Below are positions 7,052 to 15,274 of a stretch of 36,185 nt of DNA, in pieces (positions within the stretch are counted from its first letter, which is position 1; the number at the start of each line of letters is the position of its first letter). Origin of the DNA: JBDRLH01 sp043813215 (GTDB lineage Bacteria; Patescibacteriota; Minisyncoccia; Minisyncoccales; JAQTPW01). The position numbers and the translations under genes were made by a program. The stretch is taken from NCBI GenBank assembly GCA_043813215.1, contig JBDRLH010000015.1, forward strand, positions 1 through 36,185. The letters run 5' to 3'. The notes beneath the pieces are model-generated. The model was not told where the DNA came from, ran no database searches, and worked only from the letters and a program-made list of their open reading frames with translations.

Positions 7052-8764
7052 ATGGAAAAACAAAACATTGAAACAATCCGCCATTCCTTATCGCATATTT
7101 TGGCTTACGCGGTGCAAGACCTTTGGTCCGACACGAAATTTGGCATTGGACCGGCCATTGAAAACGGCTTTTACTACGATTTTCTATTTAAGAATTCTCT
7201 AACGCCGGACAATTTACCAAAAATTGAGGAAAAAATGAAAGAGCTGATTAAGCAAAATTTTGAATTTAGAATTAAGAATTTAGAATTCGACGAAGCAAAA
7301 AATCTTTTCAAAGACCAGCCGTATAAATTAGAATTAATTGAAGAATTGAAGGGACAAAAAATAACCGTTTACGAATCCGGTGAATTTATTGATTTGTGCG
7401 CCGGCCCTCACGTCAAATCGGCAAAAGATCTGCCAATTGAGAGCTTTAAACTAAACGAGGTCGCCGGTGCTTATTGGCGGGGCTCTGAAAAAAATCAGAT
7501 GCTTACCAGGATTTACGGCTTGGCTTTTGAAACAAAAAAAGAATTGGCAGATTATTTGAAAATGCAGTCAGAAGCCGAAAAAAGAGACCATAGAAAACTG
7601 GGGCCGCAATTGGGATTATTTATGTTCCATGAAACCGCCCCAGGCATGGCTTACTGGTTGCCAAAAGGCCTGGTTATATTAAACGAACTTTTAGATTTTT
7701 GGAGAAAAGAACATCAAAAATCAGGCTATCAGGAAGTCAGAACTCCCCTATTGAATAAAAAAGAGCTTTATGAAACATCGGGCCATTGGGATCATTACAG
7801 AAAAGAAATGTTTCTCTGCCAAACCGAAGAAGAAGAAATTTATGCTTTAAAACCCATGAATTGCCCCAACGCCATGGTAGTTTTTCAAAGCAAAACAAGG
7901 AGTTACCGAGATTTGCCTTTGCGATTTTCCGATTGCGATATTTTACATCGCTATGAAAGATCAGGCACACTGAATGGCCTCTTGAGGGTGAGAGAATTTA
8001 CCCAAGATGATGCTCATATTTTTATTTCTGAAGATCAAATAAAAGAAGAGTATCAAAGAATATTCGAGATTGCTGAAAAATTTTATTCTATTTTTAATCT
8101 TGAGTACTCCTTTAGGCTAGGCACCAAACCAGAAAGCTTTATGGGCGATGAAAAAAGTTGGGATAAAGCCGAAAAAGAATTGGAGAAAATTTTAAAATCA
8201 TCCGGAAAATCATTCACGATTCTTAAGGGAGATGGAGCGTTTTACGGACCTAAAATTGATATTTTAATGAAAGATTCTCTGGGCAGGCAATGGCAGTTGG
8301 GAACGATTCAGCTTGACTTTCAAATACCCAGAAATTTTAAACTTTGTTTTATCGACAAAGACGGTAAAGAAAAAACTCCGGCGGTCATCCATCGGGTGAT
8401 TTACGGCTCCCTAGAAAGATTCGTCGGCGTTTTGACAGAACATTTTGCCGGGGCTTTTCCTTTTTGGTTGGCGCCAGTCCAAATTCGCATAATTCCGATT
8501 TCCGATAAGCATGTTGAATATGCGGAAAAAGTGAAAAAAGAACTAGCAGACTTCAGGGTTGAGATTGATGCCGAAAATGAAACCATGGGAAAGAAAATCA
8601 GAAACGGAGAGTTGGAAAAAATCCCCTATTTGCTGGTTGTGGGAGACAAAGAAATCGCTTCAAACGCCGTCGCCGTAAGAGAGAGGGGCAAAAAAGACAT
8701 AACAACGATGAAAATAACTGAATTTTCGGAAAAAATTAAAATAAAACAAGAAAATAAAAAATAA
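7052..8764 (+). CDS. thrS: Threonyl-tRNA synthetase without TGS domain
   Basis: ThrRS charges tRNA-Thr. The frame is open further upstream into dnaE, but the ATG at 7052 is the first sensible start, 25 bases after the dnaE stop. The 570 residues begin directly in the N2 editing domain (H11xxxH15, C116xxxH120), so serine editing is probably retained. The usual N-terminal TGS domain (about 60 residues) is missing. The class II catalytic core has KPMNCPN (Cys271), DDAHIF (His322) and VIHRVIYGS (His447) as zinc ligands, motif 2 LRVREFTQDD, and motif 3 near the C-terminal side; an anticodon-binding domain follows (about 470-570). Confidence 0.96.
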   Translation: MEKQNIETIRHSLSHILAYAVQDLWSDTKFGIGPAIENGFYYDFLFKNSLTPDNLPKIEEKMKELIKQNFEFRIKNLEFDEAKNLFKDQPYKLELIEELKGQKITVYESGEFIDLCAGPHVKSAKDLPIESFKLNEVAGAYWRGSEKNQMLTRIYGLAFETKKELADYLKMQSEAEKRDHRKLGPQLGLFMFHETAPGMAYWLPKGLVILNELLDFWRKEHQKSGYQEVRTPLLNKKELYETSGHWDHYRKEMFLCQTEEEEIYALKPMNCPNAMVVFQSKTRSYRDLPLRFSDCDILHRYERSGTLNGLLRVREFTQDDAHIFISEDQIKEEYQRIFEIAEKFYSIFNLEYSFRLGTKPESFMGDEKSWDKAEKELEKILKSSGKSFTILKGDGAFYGPKIDILMKDSLGRQWQLGTIQLDFQIPRNFKLCFIDKDGKEKTPAVIHRVIYGSLERFVGVLTEHFAGAFPFWLAPVQIRIIPISDKHVEYAEKVKKELADFRVEIDAENETMGKKIRNGELEKIPYLLVVGDKEIASNAVAVRERGKKDITTMKITEFSEKIKIKQENKK

Positions 8765-8777
8765 TGCAGATGATGCC

Positions 8778-10391
8778 ATGCCAGAACCGTCTCAATCAAC
8801 TCAAAAATTAATACAGCGCTATCAATCTTGGTTCAACGATTCACAAAGGAAAGAAGGCGTACCGACGATTCATGTAGATGAAGTGGCTTCGGCAGTGGCT
8901 GCTTTTTATGAAAAAATAAGGGGGGTGGTTGACTGGAGAGAAGAACATTTGATGCGCAGGGGCGCTATCGGCAGAATGCTAAAGCGGAGATTAGTTTTGA
9001 CAAAAGACAGCAAAGCGATTGCCGAACCCTTGATTTTTGAATTAATAAGGGGGGGTCATTTCCCCAGCGACAGAATAGAAGAATCTAAAATTGCCGTCGT
9101 TCAAAAATCACTAGAAAAATATTTTTATATTTCTGAAAACAGACCCACAAATATTTCAGAAAGAAAAAAAATACAGACATACAGCTGGTTAATAGACGTG
9201 GCCGCCTGCGAGATAGAAGAAATTCTTTCTTCTTCCCAGCGAGAACGAGCGCTGATAGAATATATGTCTGATTCCATGCAAATGAGAATAAAAATTAACC
9301 AGGGAACTCAGTTAACAATAAAAGTAAGCGAAGAAGAAAAAAACACCCAAATTTATATCGCCGTCCAGCGGGCTTTATTTAAACTTGATTCGGCAACAAT
9401 CTGCTACCATCTTTTAAAGAGGCGATATCCCGAATGGTTTAATTTATCCCTAAACCAACTTCAGGAAATAACTAATAAAATCTACACAATCTCCGATGAT
9501 TTGGAAAAAGAATTGAATCATCGCTTGGGAGATAAATTTTACAAAATCTGCGAAAGATACGATACTCCTTATTTGCTTCTGGGCGATATTCTTTCTCAGA
9601 AAATCTCTCCCCTGGAGATTGAAAAAAAAATCACCGAACCCGAGGCGATGGAAAAGCTGATTAAGGAAGCCTACGCAAAAAGATACGCTACGTTAAAAAA
9701 ACGGCTTCATCGCGCCGCCTTTTATTCCACCCTTTCCATGTTTTCAACCAATGTTTTTTCCATCATAATTTTAGAGTGGCCAGTAGCAAAATATCTGCTA
9801 AAAATGTACATGGGCCCGATAACCATTGCCGTTGACATTTTGGGCCCCACTTTCTTAATGTTTATTTTGGTTTTAACTATCAGCCTCCCTCCAAAAAGCA
9901 ATCTGGATGCTGTAATTATAGAAACAATGAAAATTGCGTATAAAAGAGAAAAAGTCGGCATATACGAAATAAAGGCCCCTAAAAAAAGAGGGCTGATAAC
10001 AAAAACGCTGATCGCCTTGATTTATATCTTGGGGGCGATTTTTTCATTTGGAATTGTAATTTTAATTTTTATGGCGGCCGGATTTCCTCCGACTTCGATT
10101 TTTATCAATCTCATGTTTGTGGCGTTGATTGCCTTTGCCGGCTCAGCCGTCAGAGAAAGGTCCAAAGAATTAACAGTCGAAGAAAAACCCAGCAACGTTT
10201 TGGAATTTCTCTTTGATATACTATTTTTGCCGATTGTCAGCACGGGCCGCTGGCTGTCTAACAAATGGAAGCAATACAATGCCGTAGCCGCTTTTTTTAA
10301 CGCACTTATTGATATGCCTTTCTCTATGTTCACGGAATTCCTGGAACAGTGGCGAAATTTTTTAAAAGAAAAAAAAGAAGAAATCCATTGA
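8778..10391 (+). CDS. Unknown large membrane protein
   Basis: I do not recognise this 537-residue protein. Residues 1 to about 310 look cytosolic, charged and largely helical. The C-terminal half has about four hydrophobic segments (roughly 318-335, 350-372, 412-438 and 443-460), followed by an amphipathic tail rich in aromatic residues and a lysine-rich end (KEKKEEIH). There is no signal peptide and no enzymatic motif I can name. It begins 14 bases after thrS, and its TGA stop overlaps the likely TTG start of miaB (TTGA), so it is probably cotranscribed with both. The conserved operon position suggests a real cellular role, but none can be assigned. Confidence 0.85.
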   Translation: MPEPSQSTQKLIQRYQSWFNDSQRKEGVPTIHVDEVASAVAAFYEKIRGVVDWREEHLMRRGAIGRMLKRRLVLTKDSKAIAEPLIFELIRGGHFPSDRIEESKIAVVQKSLEKYFYISENRPTNISERKKIQTYSWLIDVAACEIEEILSSSQRERALIEYMSDSMQMRIKINQGTQLTIKVSEEEKNTQIYIAVQRALFKLDSATICYHLLKRRYPEWFNLSLNQLQEITNKIYTISDDLEKELNHRLGDKFYKICERYDTPYLLLGDILSQKISPLEIEKKITEPEAMEKLIKEAYAKRYATLKKRLHRAAFYSTLSMFSTNVFSIIILEWPVAKYLLKMYMGPITIAVDILGPTFLMFILVLTISLPPKSNLDAVIIETMKIAYKREKVGIYEIKAPKKRGLITKTLIALIYILGAIFSFGIVILIFMAAGFPPTSIFINLMFVALIAFAGSAVRERSKELTVEEKPSNVLEFLFDILFLPIVSTGRWLSNKWKQYNAVAAFFNALIDMPFSMFTEFLEQWRNFLKEKKEEIH

Positions 10392-11413
10392 AAAAATATC
10401 TTATCATCACTTACGGCTGCCAGATGAACGAAGCTGACAGCGAGAGAATTGCCACTCTTTTAGAAAGAAAAGGTTATAAACCAGCTCCCGACGAAAAGGA
10501 AGCTGATTTTATTATCGTTAATATGTGCTCTGTCAGACAGACGGCAGTAGACAGAATCTGGGGAAAAACCAAAGAATTGGCTAGATTAAAAATAAAAAAC
10601 AAGAAGCTCAAAACCGTTTTGACCGGATGCATCATTAAAACAGACAGAAAAAAATTTCTGGGGCTTTTTGACGAAATTTGGCAAAACAAAGACTTCTCTG
10701 AAATTCCGCCAAAGTGCCAAAAAAAATCAGCGTTCCTTGTGCCGATTTCCAACGGCTGTAATAATTCCTGCACCTATTGCGTGGTTCCCGAGACTCGCGG
10801 CAAATTAATCTGCCGGGATCATAAAAAAATCTTAAAAGAAATAAAAATTTCGGTAAAAAACGGCGCAAAGGAAATCTGGCTTTTAGGACAAAATGTAAAC
10901 GATTATGCCTCTCCCGCCGATGCTTCCATAAATTTTGCCAAATTACTAAAAGCAGCCGCCGGCATTCCTGGAAATTTTAAAATAAGATTTATGTCGCCAA
11001 ATCCCAAAAACTTCACCAAGGAACTGATGGATGTTATGACAAACTCCAAAAAAATCGACAAATTCCTCCATCTGCCCTTGCAGTCGGGAGACAATAAAAT
11101 TCTAAAAAAAATGAACCGGCCATATACGGTCGAGCAATACGAAAAGTTGGTCAGAGAAATAAGAGAGAAAATCCCTGATATTAATCTGACGACTGACGCA
11201 ATAGTCGGCTTTCCGGGAGAAACTAGACTGCAATTCCTGAATACCGTAAAATTATTCAAAAAGATCAAATTTAACCTAGCTTATATCAGCAAGTACTCTG
11301 CCCGCCCAGGAACCGCCGCTTTTTCACTAAAGGATACCGTTTCTTTGAAAGAGAAAAAAAGAAGAGAAAAAATTCTAAGAGAAATAATCACTAAAAATGC
11401 TGAAAAATTATAA
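10388..11413 (+). CDS. miaB: tRNA-2-methylthio-N6-isopentenyladenosine synthase, short form
   Basis: MiaB is a radical-SAM methylthiotransferase that converts i6A37 to ms2i6A37 in tRNA. The N-terminal domain has the three cluster cysteines C11 (YGCQMNEADSE), C47 (NMCSVR) and C81 (TGC); the radical-SAM motif is C124xxxC128xxC131. I place the start at the TTG at 10388, overlapping the TGA of the previous gene, because it gives the standard MKKYLIITYGCQMNEADSER N-terminus; a GTG at 10349 would add 13 basic residues. At 341 residues it stops just after the radical-SAM domain and lacks the usual C-terminal TRAM domain. The end overlaps miaA by 17 bases, a fitting partner since MiaA makes its substrate. 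Confidence 0.9.
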   Translation: MKKYLIITYGCQMNEADSERIATLLERKGYKPAPDEKEADFIIVNMCSVRQTAVDRIWGKTKELARLKIKNKKLKTVLTGCIIKTDRKKFLGLFDEIWQNKDFSEIPPKCQKKSAFLVPISNGCNNSCTYCVVPETRGKLICRDHKKILKEIKISVKNGAKEIWLLGQNVNDYASPADASINFAKLLKAAAGIPGNFKIRFMSPNPKNFTKELMDVMTNSKKIDKFLHLPLQSGDNKILKKMNRPYTVEQYEKLVREIREKIPDINLTTDAIVGFPGETRLQFLNTVKLFKKIKFNLAYISKYSARPGTAAFSLKDTVSLKEKKRREKILREIITKNAEKL

Positions 11414-12335
11414 ACTGATAACTATTCTGGGCCCGACCACTTCGGGAAAATCGGCCTTGGCCGTACATTTGGCTAAAAAAATCAAAGGAGAAATAATCTC
11501 TGCCGACTCTAGACAGGTTTATAAGGGAATGGATATCGGCAGCGGCAAGGTGACAAAAAAAGAAATGAAAGGTATTCCCCATCATCTTTTAGATGTCGCT
11601 TCTCCAAAAAGGAAATTTAGCGTGACTCAATATAGAAAATTAGCAATTTCCGCTATAAAAAAAATATTCAAGAAAGGAAAACTTCCAATAATTTGCGGAG
11701 GAACCGGTTTTTATATCCAAGCCCTAATTGACGGCATTGTTATTCCTGAAGTAAAACCGGATTGGAAGCTGAGAAAGAAATTGGAAAAAAAGACAACCGA
11801 AGAACTTTTTAGAGAGCTTGAGAAAAAAGACCAAAAAAGAGCAGAAAATATTGATAAAAAGAACAGAAGAAGGTTAATAAGGGCCTTGGAAATTATAATT
11901 AAAACAAAAAAACCTGTTCCTGAAATCAAGTTCAATCCTTTCCCTTGTCCGGTTTTAATTTTAGGAATAAAAAGAGAAAAAGAAGAGTTAAAAAAAAGAA
12001 TTTACAAGAGATTATTAAAAAGATTAGGTGAAGGAATGATAAATGAAGTGAAAAAACTAAGAAAATCAGGGCTTTCATGGGAACGACTTGAAGAATTCGG
12101 CTTAGAATACAGATATGTCGCTCTATATCTACAGGAAAAATTAAATTATGAAGAAATGATTGAAAAACTGCAGAAAGAAATTGAACATTTTGCAAAGAGG
12201 CAGATGACGTGGTTCAAAAGAGATAAAAGAATTAAATGGGTAAAAAATAAAAAACAAGCCCTAAACCTGATCAAAAAGTTTCTAGAAAATGAAAAGAGGG
12301 AGAACACTTGCGCGTCTCCCTCTTTTGGCTGGTAA
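11397..12335 (+). CDS. miaA: tRNA dimethylallyltransferase
   Basis: MiaA transfers a dimethylallyl group to A37 of tRNAs reading UNN codons, the step before MiaB. Motifs: P-loop GPTTSGKSA (residues 9-17), SADSRQVYKGMDIGSGK, HHLLDVASP, CGGTGFY, and the tRNA-contacting RQMTWFKRD near residue 263. The 312 residues are of normal length. Its start lies inside the miaB end, giving translational coupling. The last 15 or so codons coincide with a bidirectional terminator hairpin (12292-12326), so the C-terminal residues (ENTCASPSFGW) are partly dictated by the hairpin. Confidence 0.95.
   Translation: MLKNYKLITILGPTTSGKSALAVHLAKKIKGEIISADSRQVYKGMDIGSGKVTKKEMKGIPHHLLDVASPKRKFSVTQYRKLAISAIKKIFKKGKLPIICGGTGFYIQALIDGIVIPEVKPDWKLRKKLEKKTTEELFRELEKKDQKRAENIDKKNRRRLIRALEIIIKTKKPVPEIKFNPFPCPVLILGIKREKEELKKRIYKRLLKRLGEGMINEVKKLRKSGLSWERLEEFGLEYRYVALYLQEKLNYEEMIEKLQKEIEHFAKRQMTWFKRDKRIKWVKNKKQALNLIKKFLENEKRENTCASPSFGW
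12292..12326. terminator. Bidirectional terminator between miaA and the 65-residue gene
   Basis: AAAAGAGGGAGA (12292-12303) pairs with TCTCCCTCTTTT (12315-12326). It ends miaA on the plus strand from inside its coding sequence, and on the minus strand, with a TTTTCATTTTC tail, ends the 65-residue gene. Confidence 0.8.
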
Positions 12336-12341
12336 GTTTCA

Positions 12342-12539
12342 TTACCAACCAATTTTGCCAATTGGCTTCCAGTAAATAATCTTCCCCGAAGAAAGCCTTT
12401 TAGCGCCCTCTTTCAAGGGAGCAGGATCCTCCGATCTGGGCACCCCCCGACCGAATAAACAACCATCATGACCAGGTAAGGCAATGGCGCTGTTGCCATC
12501 GCCGCAAGTCTTCTTTACATCTCCTATAGTTGTTAACAT
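12342..12539 (-). CDS. Unknown 65-residue protein, strongly expressed signals
   Basis: I do not recognise the protein. It has two Cys, a Gly/Pro-rich middle (CGDGNSAIALPGHDGCLFGRG) and an aromatic, basic C-terminus (KIIYWKPIGKIGW); no signal peptide or membrane segment. What argues that it is real is its surroundings: a perfect TTGACA-N17-TATAAT promoter (12590-12618), a leader of about 45 bases with a GGACGT/ACGTCC hairpin (12556-12570), an AGGAGG five bases before the ATG, and a terminator just past the stop. It is a single-gene unit next to a MraZ-like regulator gene with the same layout. No function can be given. Confidence 0.7.
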   Translation of the reverse strand: MLTTIGDVKKTCGDGNSAIALPGHDGCLFGRGVPRSEDPAPLKEGAKRLSSGKIIYWKPIGKIGW

Positions 12540-12555
12540 TTTTTCCTCCTATTCG

Positions 12556-12570
12556 GGACGTTAAACGTCC
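12556..12570 (-). promoter_or_regulatory. Leader hairpin of the 65-residue gene
   Basis: GGACGT and ACGTCC (12556-12561 and 12565-12570) form a six-pair hairpin with a three-base loop, six bases upstream of the AGGAGG site. It could affect mRNA stability or ribosome access. No T-run follows it on the minus strand, so it is not a terminator for that direction; a T-rich run does follow on the plus strand (TTTATTTTT). Confidence 0.45.
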
Positions 12571-12589
12571 TTTATTTTTAACTGGTATA

Positions 12590-12618
12590 ATTATATCACC
12601 CTATTTTATTTTTGTCAA
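12590..12618 (-). promoter_or_regulatory. Perfect-consensus promoter of the 65-residue gene
   Basis: On the minus strand TTGACA (12618-12613), 17 bases, TATAAT (12595-12590). It starts only 13 bases after the terminator stem of the MraZ-like gene. Confidence 0.8.
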
Positions 12619-12631
12619 TAGAAAAGAAAAA

Positions 12632-12651
12632 GAGAGGCCTACAAGCCTCTC
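12632..12651 (-). terminator. Intrinsic terminator of the MraZ-like gene
   Basis: GAGAGGC (12632-12638) pairs with GCCTCTC (12645-12651). On the minus strand it is followed by TTTTTCTTTTC. Confidence 0.8.
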
Positions 12652-12664
12652 CTCTTTTTTGTGT

Positions 12665-13057
12665 TTATCTGCTTTGAGGTATCGTTTCCCTGAAGAAAGT
12701 TTTTTTATCTGGTTTGTTTTGCTCCTCTGTCCATCTTTTCTTGCTCCAGATCTCAAGATATCCGGAACTTTCAATCATGACTACCACCACTTCCCTGTCT
12801 AATCCTGCATATTCCCGAAAGCCCGGTGCGAGAAAAATCCTCCAAGAATTTCTATTTTTCCTAATTCGCAGTTCGTTTGGATCTTTTAATCGGAATAAAG
12901 AGTTAAACTCTCTGCTTATTTCCTGCCAGCGATTCAGAGTGCAAAGGAAAAGACATCCATCCGGACTTTTACTGATTATGAGTTTGCCCGTGAGCTTCTT
13001 CGCTAGTATTGAAGGAATATAAATCCTTCCTGAGCTGATTCGACAATTAAAAAACAA
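12665..13057 (-). CDS. MraZ-like transcriptional regulator (orphan)
   Basis: MraZ proteins are ring-forming DNA-binding regulators with two SpoVT/AbrB-like halves. Here the first half shows SSGRIYIPSILAKKL and DGCLFLCTLNRWQEI, and the second shows RIFLAPGFREYAGLDREVVVVM followed by GYLEIWSKKRWTEEQ, a clear family signature in the usual order and length (130 residues). The second DxxGR motif is replaced by RNSWRI, which is unusual. The start is TTG, four bases after AGGAGG, giving the family's typical MF start. True mraZ heads the division and cell-wall cluster; this copy is alone, with its own promoter and terminator, so I do not assign the symbol. Confidence 0.75.
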   Translation of the reverse strand: MFFNCRISSGRIYIPSILAKKLTGKLIISKSPDGCLFLCTLNRWQEISREFNSLFRLKDPNELRIRKNRNSWRIFLAPGFREYAGLDREVVVVMIESSGYLEIWSKKRWTEEQNKPDKKTFFRETIPQSR

Positions 13058-13108
13058 GCTTCCTCCTTTTCTTTTGTAAATTTTAAAATAGCATTTTATG
13101 TGCTGTTT

Positions 13109-13137
13109 AATTTACTAATTTTTTGTTAATTTGTCAA
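13109..13137 (-). promoter_or_regulatory. Promoter of the MraZ-like gene
   Basis: On the minus strand TTGACA (13137-13132), 17 bases, TAAATT (13114-13109). The -35 box is made of the Leu-Thr codons near the C-terminus of gatB. The leader is about 45 bases and ends in AAAAGGAGG. Confidence 0.6.
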
Positions 13138-14574
13138 TGCTCTATTCAGTATTTTTTTCACCATCTGCGGATTGGCTTTACCGCGGGTTTTGGCCATAAC
13201 CTGGCCAATCAGATATTGAAAAGCGTTAGCTTTCCCCGTTTTATAATCCTCAACAACTTTTGGATTGTCAGTAATTATTTCTTTTATAATCTTTTCTATC
13301 TCGGCTTCGTCGCTCATTTGGCTAAGCCCTTTTTCTTCAATAATATGAGAAGGGTCGGCACCGGAAACAAACATTTCCGTCAAAACTTGCTTGGCAATTT
13401 TGCTTGATATCTTCCCGTCATTTATCAAATCAATAAAATCGGCGAAATTTTCAGGTGTTATTTTAAAATCTTTATCAGCCACTGATTTGTTGCCCAATAA
13501 ACCCTGAAGATCGGTGGCCAAATAATTAGAAGTTAGTTTTATCAAGCTCAATATTTTTTCATGAGTAAGCCCCGGATCAAATTCGCTTATAACTTTTTCA
13601 AAATATTCCCCGAATTTTTTATTTTTAACGAAGAATTCTGACATATTTTCGCCTAATTCGTATTGCTCTTCCAGCCGCTTGCGCCTATGCTGGGGCAATT
13701 CCGGAATTTCTGCTTTTATTCTGGAAATTTCTTCTTGCAAAAAATGCAGCGGCGGCAAATCCGGTTCCGGAAAATATCTGTAATCATGAGCTTCTTCTTT
13801 TTCTCTCTGCGAGACCGTTACCCCCTTGGTATCGTCCCAGCCTCTGGTTTCCTGAATTATTTTTTCTTCGCTTTCTAGGGCCTTCGTTTGCCTCTTAATT
13901 TCAAAATCTACCCCTCTTTCCACTGACCGAAAAGAATTCAGGTTTTTAATTTCAACTTTCGTGCCTAATTCTCCTTCTTTATCGCTCAAAGAAATATTTA
14001 CCTCAACTCTCATTTGCCCTTTTTCCATATCGGCATCCGAAACCTCAAGATAATGAAAAATTTCATGCAGTTCTTCGGCAAAAATTTTCGCTTCTTTTCC
14101 CGAAGTTATGTCGGGCTCCGTTACAAGTTCCATCAAGGGAATTCCTGCCCGGTTAAAATCGACCAAAGAAAACTCTGCTCTTTCCGGATGAACTAAGCGA
14201 CCGGTATCTTCCTCCAAATGAATGCGTCTTATTTTTATCTTTCTGTCGCTTATATCTAGATAGCCGTCTTTGCAAAAAGGCATATCATATTGAGAAATCT
14301 GATAACCTTTTGGTAAATCGGGATAAAAATAATTTTTCCTGTCAAATTTTGAGTCTTTCGGGATTTGGCAATTCAAAGCCAGGCCGGTTTTAATTGTTTT
14401 TCTAACCGCTTCTCCGTTAATAACCGGGAGAGTCCCCGGATGCCCCATACAGATGGGGCAAACATTAATATTGGGCCCGTGTTCGTCAGGATTATTCGCG
14501 CAACCGCAAAACATCTTGCTTTTTGTGTTCAGTTCAATATGAATTTCCAAACCAATTGTCGGTTTATATGCCAT
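13126..14574 (-). CDS. gatB: Asp/Glu-tRNA amidotransferase subunit B
   Basis: GatB is the kinase and tRNA-binding subunit of GatCAB, which converts misacylated Glu-tRNA-Gln and Asp-tRNA-Asn to the correct forms. The frame is open to 14640, but I place the start at the ATG at 14574 because it gives MAYKPTIGLEIHIELNTKSK, the usual N-terminus, four bases after the deoC stop. Motifs: the MFCGC cysteine pair with VCPICMGHPGTLP, YFYPDLPKGYQISQYD, LEEDTGRL, SLVDFNRAGIPLMELVTEPD, and a C-terminal Yqey/GatB tail domain ending QMVKKILNRAL. The 482 residues are of normal length. It is apart from gatA and gatC, and ends the deoxynucleotide operon. Confidence 0.95.
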   Translation of the reverse strand: MAYKPTIGLEIHIELNTKSKMFCGCANNPDEHGPNINVCPICMGHPGTLPVINGEAVRKTIKTGLALNCQIPKDSKFDRKNYFYPDLPKGYQISQYDMPFCKDGYLDISDRKIKIRRIHLEEDTGRLVHPERAEFSLVDFNRAGIPLMELVTEPDITSGKEAKIFAEELHEIFHYLEVSDADMEKGQMRVEVNISLSDKEGELGTKVEIKNLNSFRSVERGVDFEIKRQTKALESEEKIIQETRGWDDTKGVTVSQREKEEAHDYRYFPEPDLPPLHFLQEEISRIKAEIPELPQHRRKRLEEQYELGENMSEFFVKNKKFGEYFEKVISEFDPGLTHEKILSLIKLTSNYLATDLQGLLGNKSVADKDFKITPENFADFIDLINDGKISSKIAKQVLTEMFVSGADPSHIIEEKGLSQMSDEAEIEKIIKEIITDNPKVVEDYKTGKANAFQYLIGQVMAKTRGKANPQMVKKILNRALTN

Positions 14575-14578
14575 AAAT

Positions 14579-15274
14579 TTATTCTGCTTTTCTCCAAAAT
14601 TGGCTGTAAGAAATATTTTTACCCTCGGCCTCATTGACAATCTCTGCTCCCGAACTCGTGCCGATAATATCGGCTCCGGCTTCTATCATCATTTTTAAAT
14701 CGGCCAGGGTCCTGATGGAACCCGCCGCTTTTACTAACAATTCTGGTGCTAATTCTCTCATTATTTTTACGTGTTTTGCTTTTTCCGGCAACTCCGCACC
14801 ATCCAAAGGATCGTTTATTGTGGCGGTTTTTACGCAAATTGCGCCCGATTCTCTGGTTATTGCAGAAGCTTTTTTGATTTCCTCGTCGGTCAAATAACCC
14901 GAGCCGATAATCACTTTTGTCGGTAAAATTTTACAAATTTCTTTTAAGTCATTTAAAACTTCATCGTATTTTCCATTTTTAAAAGCATCTATCTTCATGA
15001 CGACGTCCAATTCATCCGAACCCTCATTTTCGGCTTTTTTGCACATTTTTATTCTTTTTTGATGCAAACTTGCGCCGGTCGGTTCGTCAATCAGAGTGGT
15101 AACTTTGACGTCGCTGCCGCTTAAAATCTCTTTTGCCCACTTGACGTGTGCGGGTAAAACGCAAAAGCCGCGAAAATTATATTCCCGAGCTTCTTTGGCA
15201 ATTTTTTTTACTTCATCTTCGCCGGCTTCTTTTTTTAAAAACGTCTGATCAATTATCTTTGCTATATTGGTCAT
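14579..15274 (-). CDS. deoC: Deoxyribose-phosphate aldolase
   Basis: DeoC splits 2-deoxyribose 5-phosphate into glyceraldehyde 3-phosphate and acetaldehyde. The 231 residues form a TIM barrel with the expected landmarks: DQTFLK near residue 9, the DELDVVMKI strand, the Schiff-base lysine in CVKTATI (usually KTSTG, so slightly divergent) and VKAAGSIRT. The ATG overlaps the tmk stop as ATGA, and gatB follows by four bases. In an otherwise biosynthetic dTMP operon this could recover carbon from deoxynucleosides; that link is inference. Confidence 0.92.
   Translation of the reverse strand: MTNIAKIIDQTFLKKEAGEDEVKKIAKEAREYNFRGFCVLPAHVKWAKEILSGSDVKVTTLIDEPTGASLHQKRIKMCKKAENEGSDELDVVMKIDAFKNGKYDEVLNDLKEICKILPTKVIIGSGYLTDEEIKKASAITRESGAICVKTATINDPLDGAELPEKAKHVKIMRELAPELLVKAAGSIRTLADLKMMIEAGADIIGTSSGAEIVNEAEGKNISYSQFWRKAE

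Noticed and set aside
10349..10387. GTG start for miaB
   Set aside because: It adds a basic run of 13 residues lying inside the previous gene; the TTGA overlap at 10388 fits the family start.
12530..13022. Plus-strand ORFs opposite the small minus-strand genes
   Set aside because: No ribosome site; the minus-strand genes have promoters, AGGAGG sites and terminators.
14575..14640. Longer gatB start
   Set aside because: It would overlap deoC and adds residues unlike the family; the ATG at 14574 gives the normal start.
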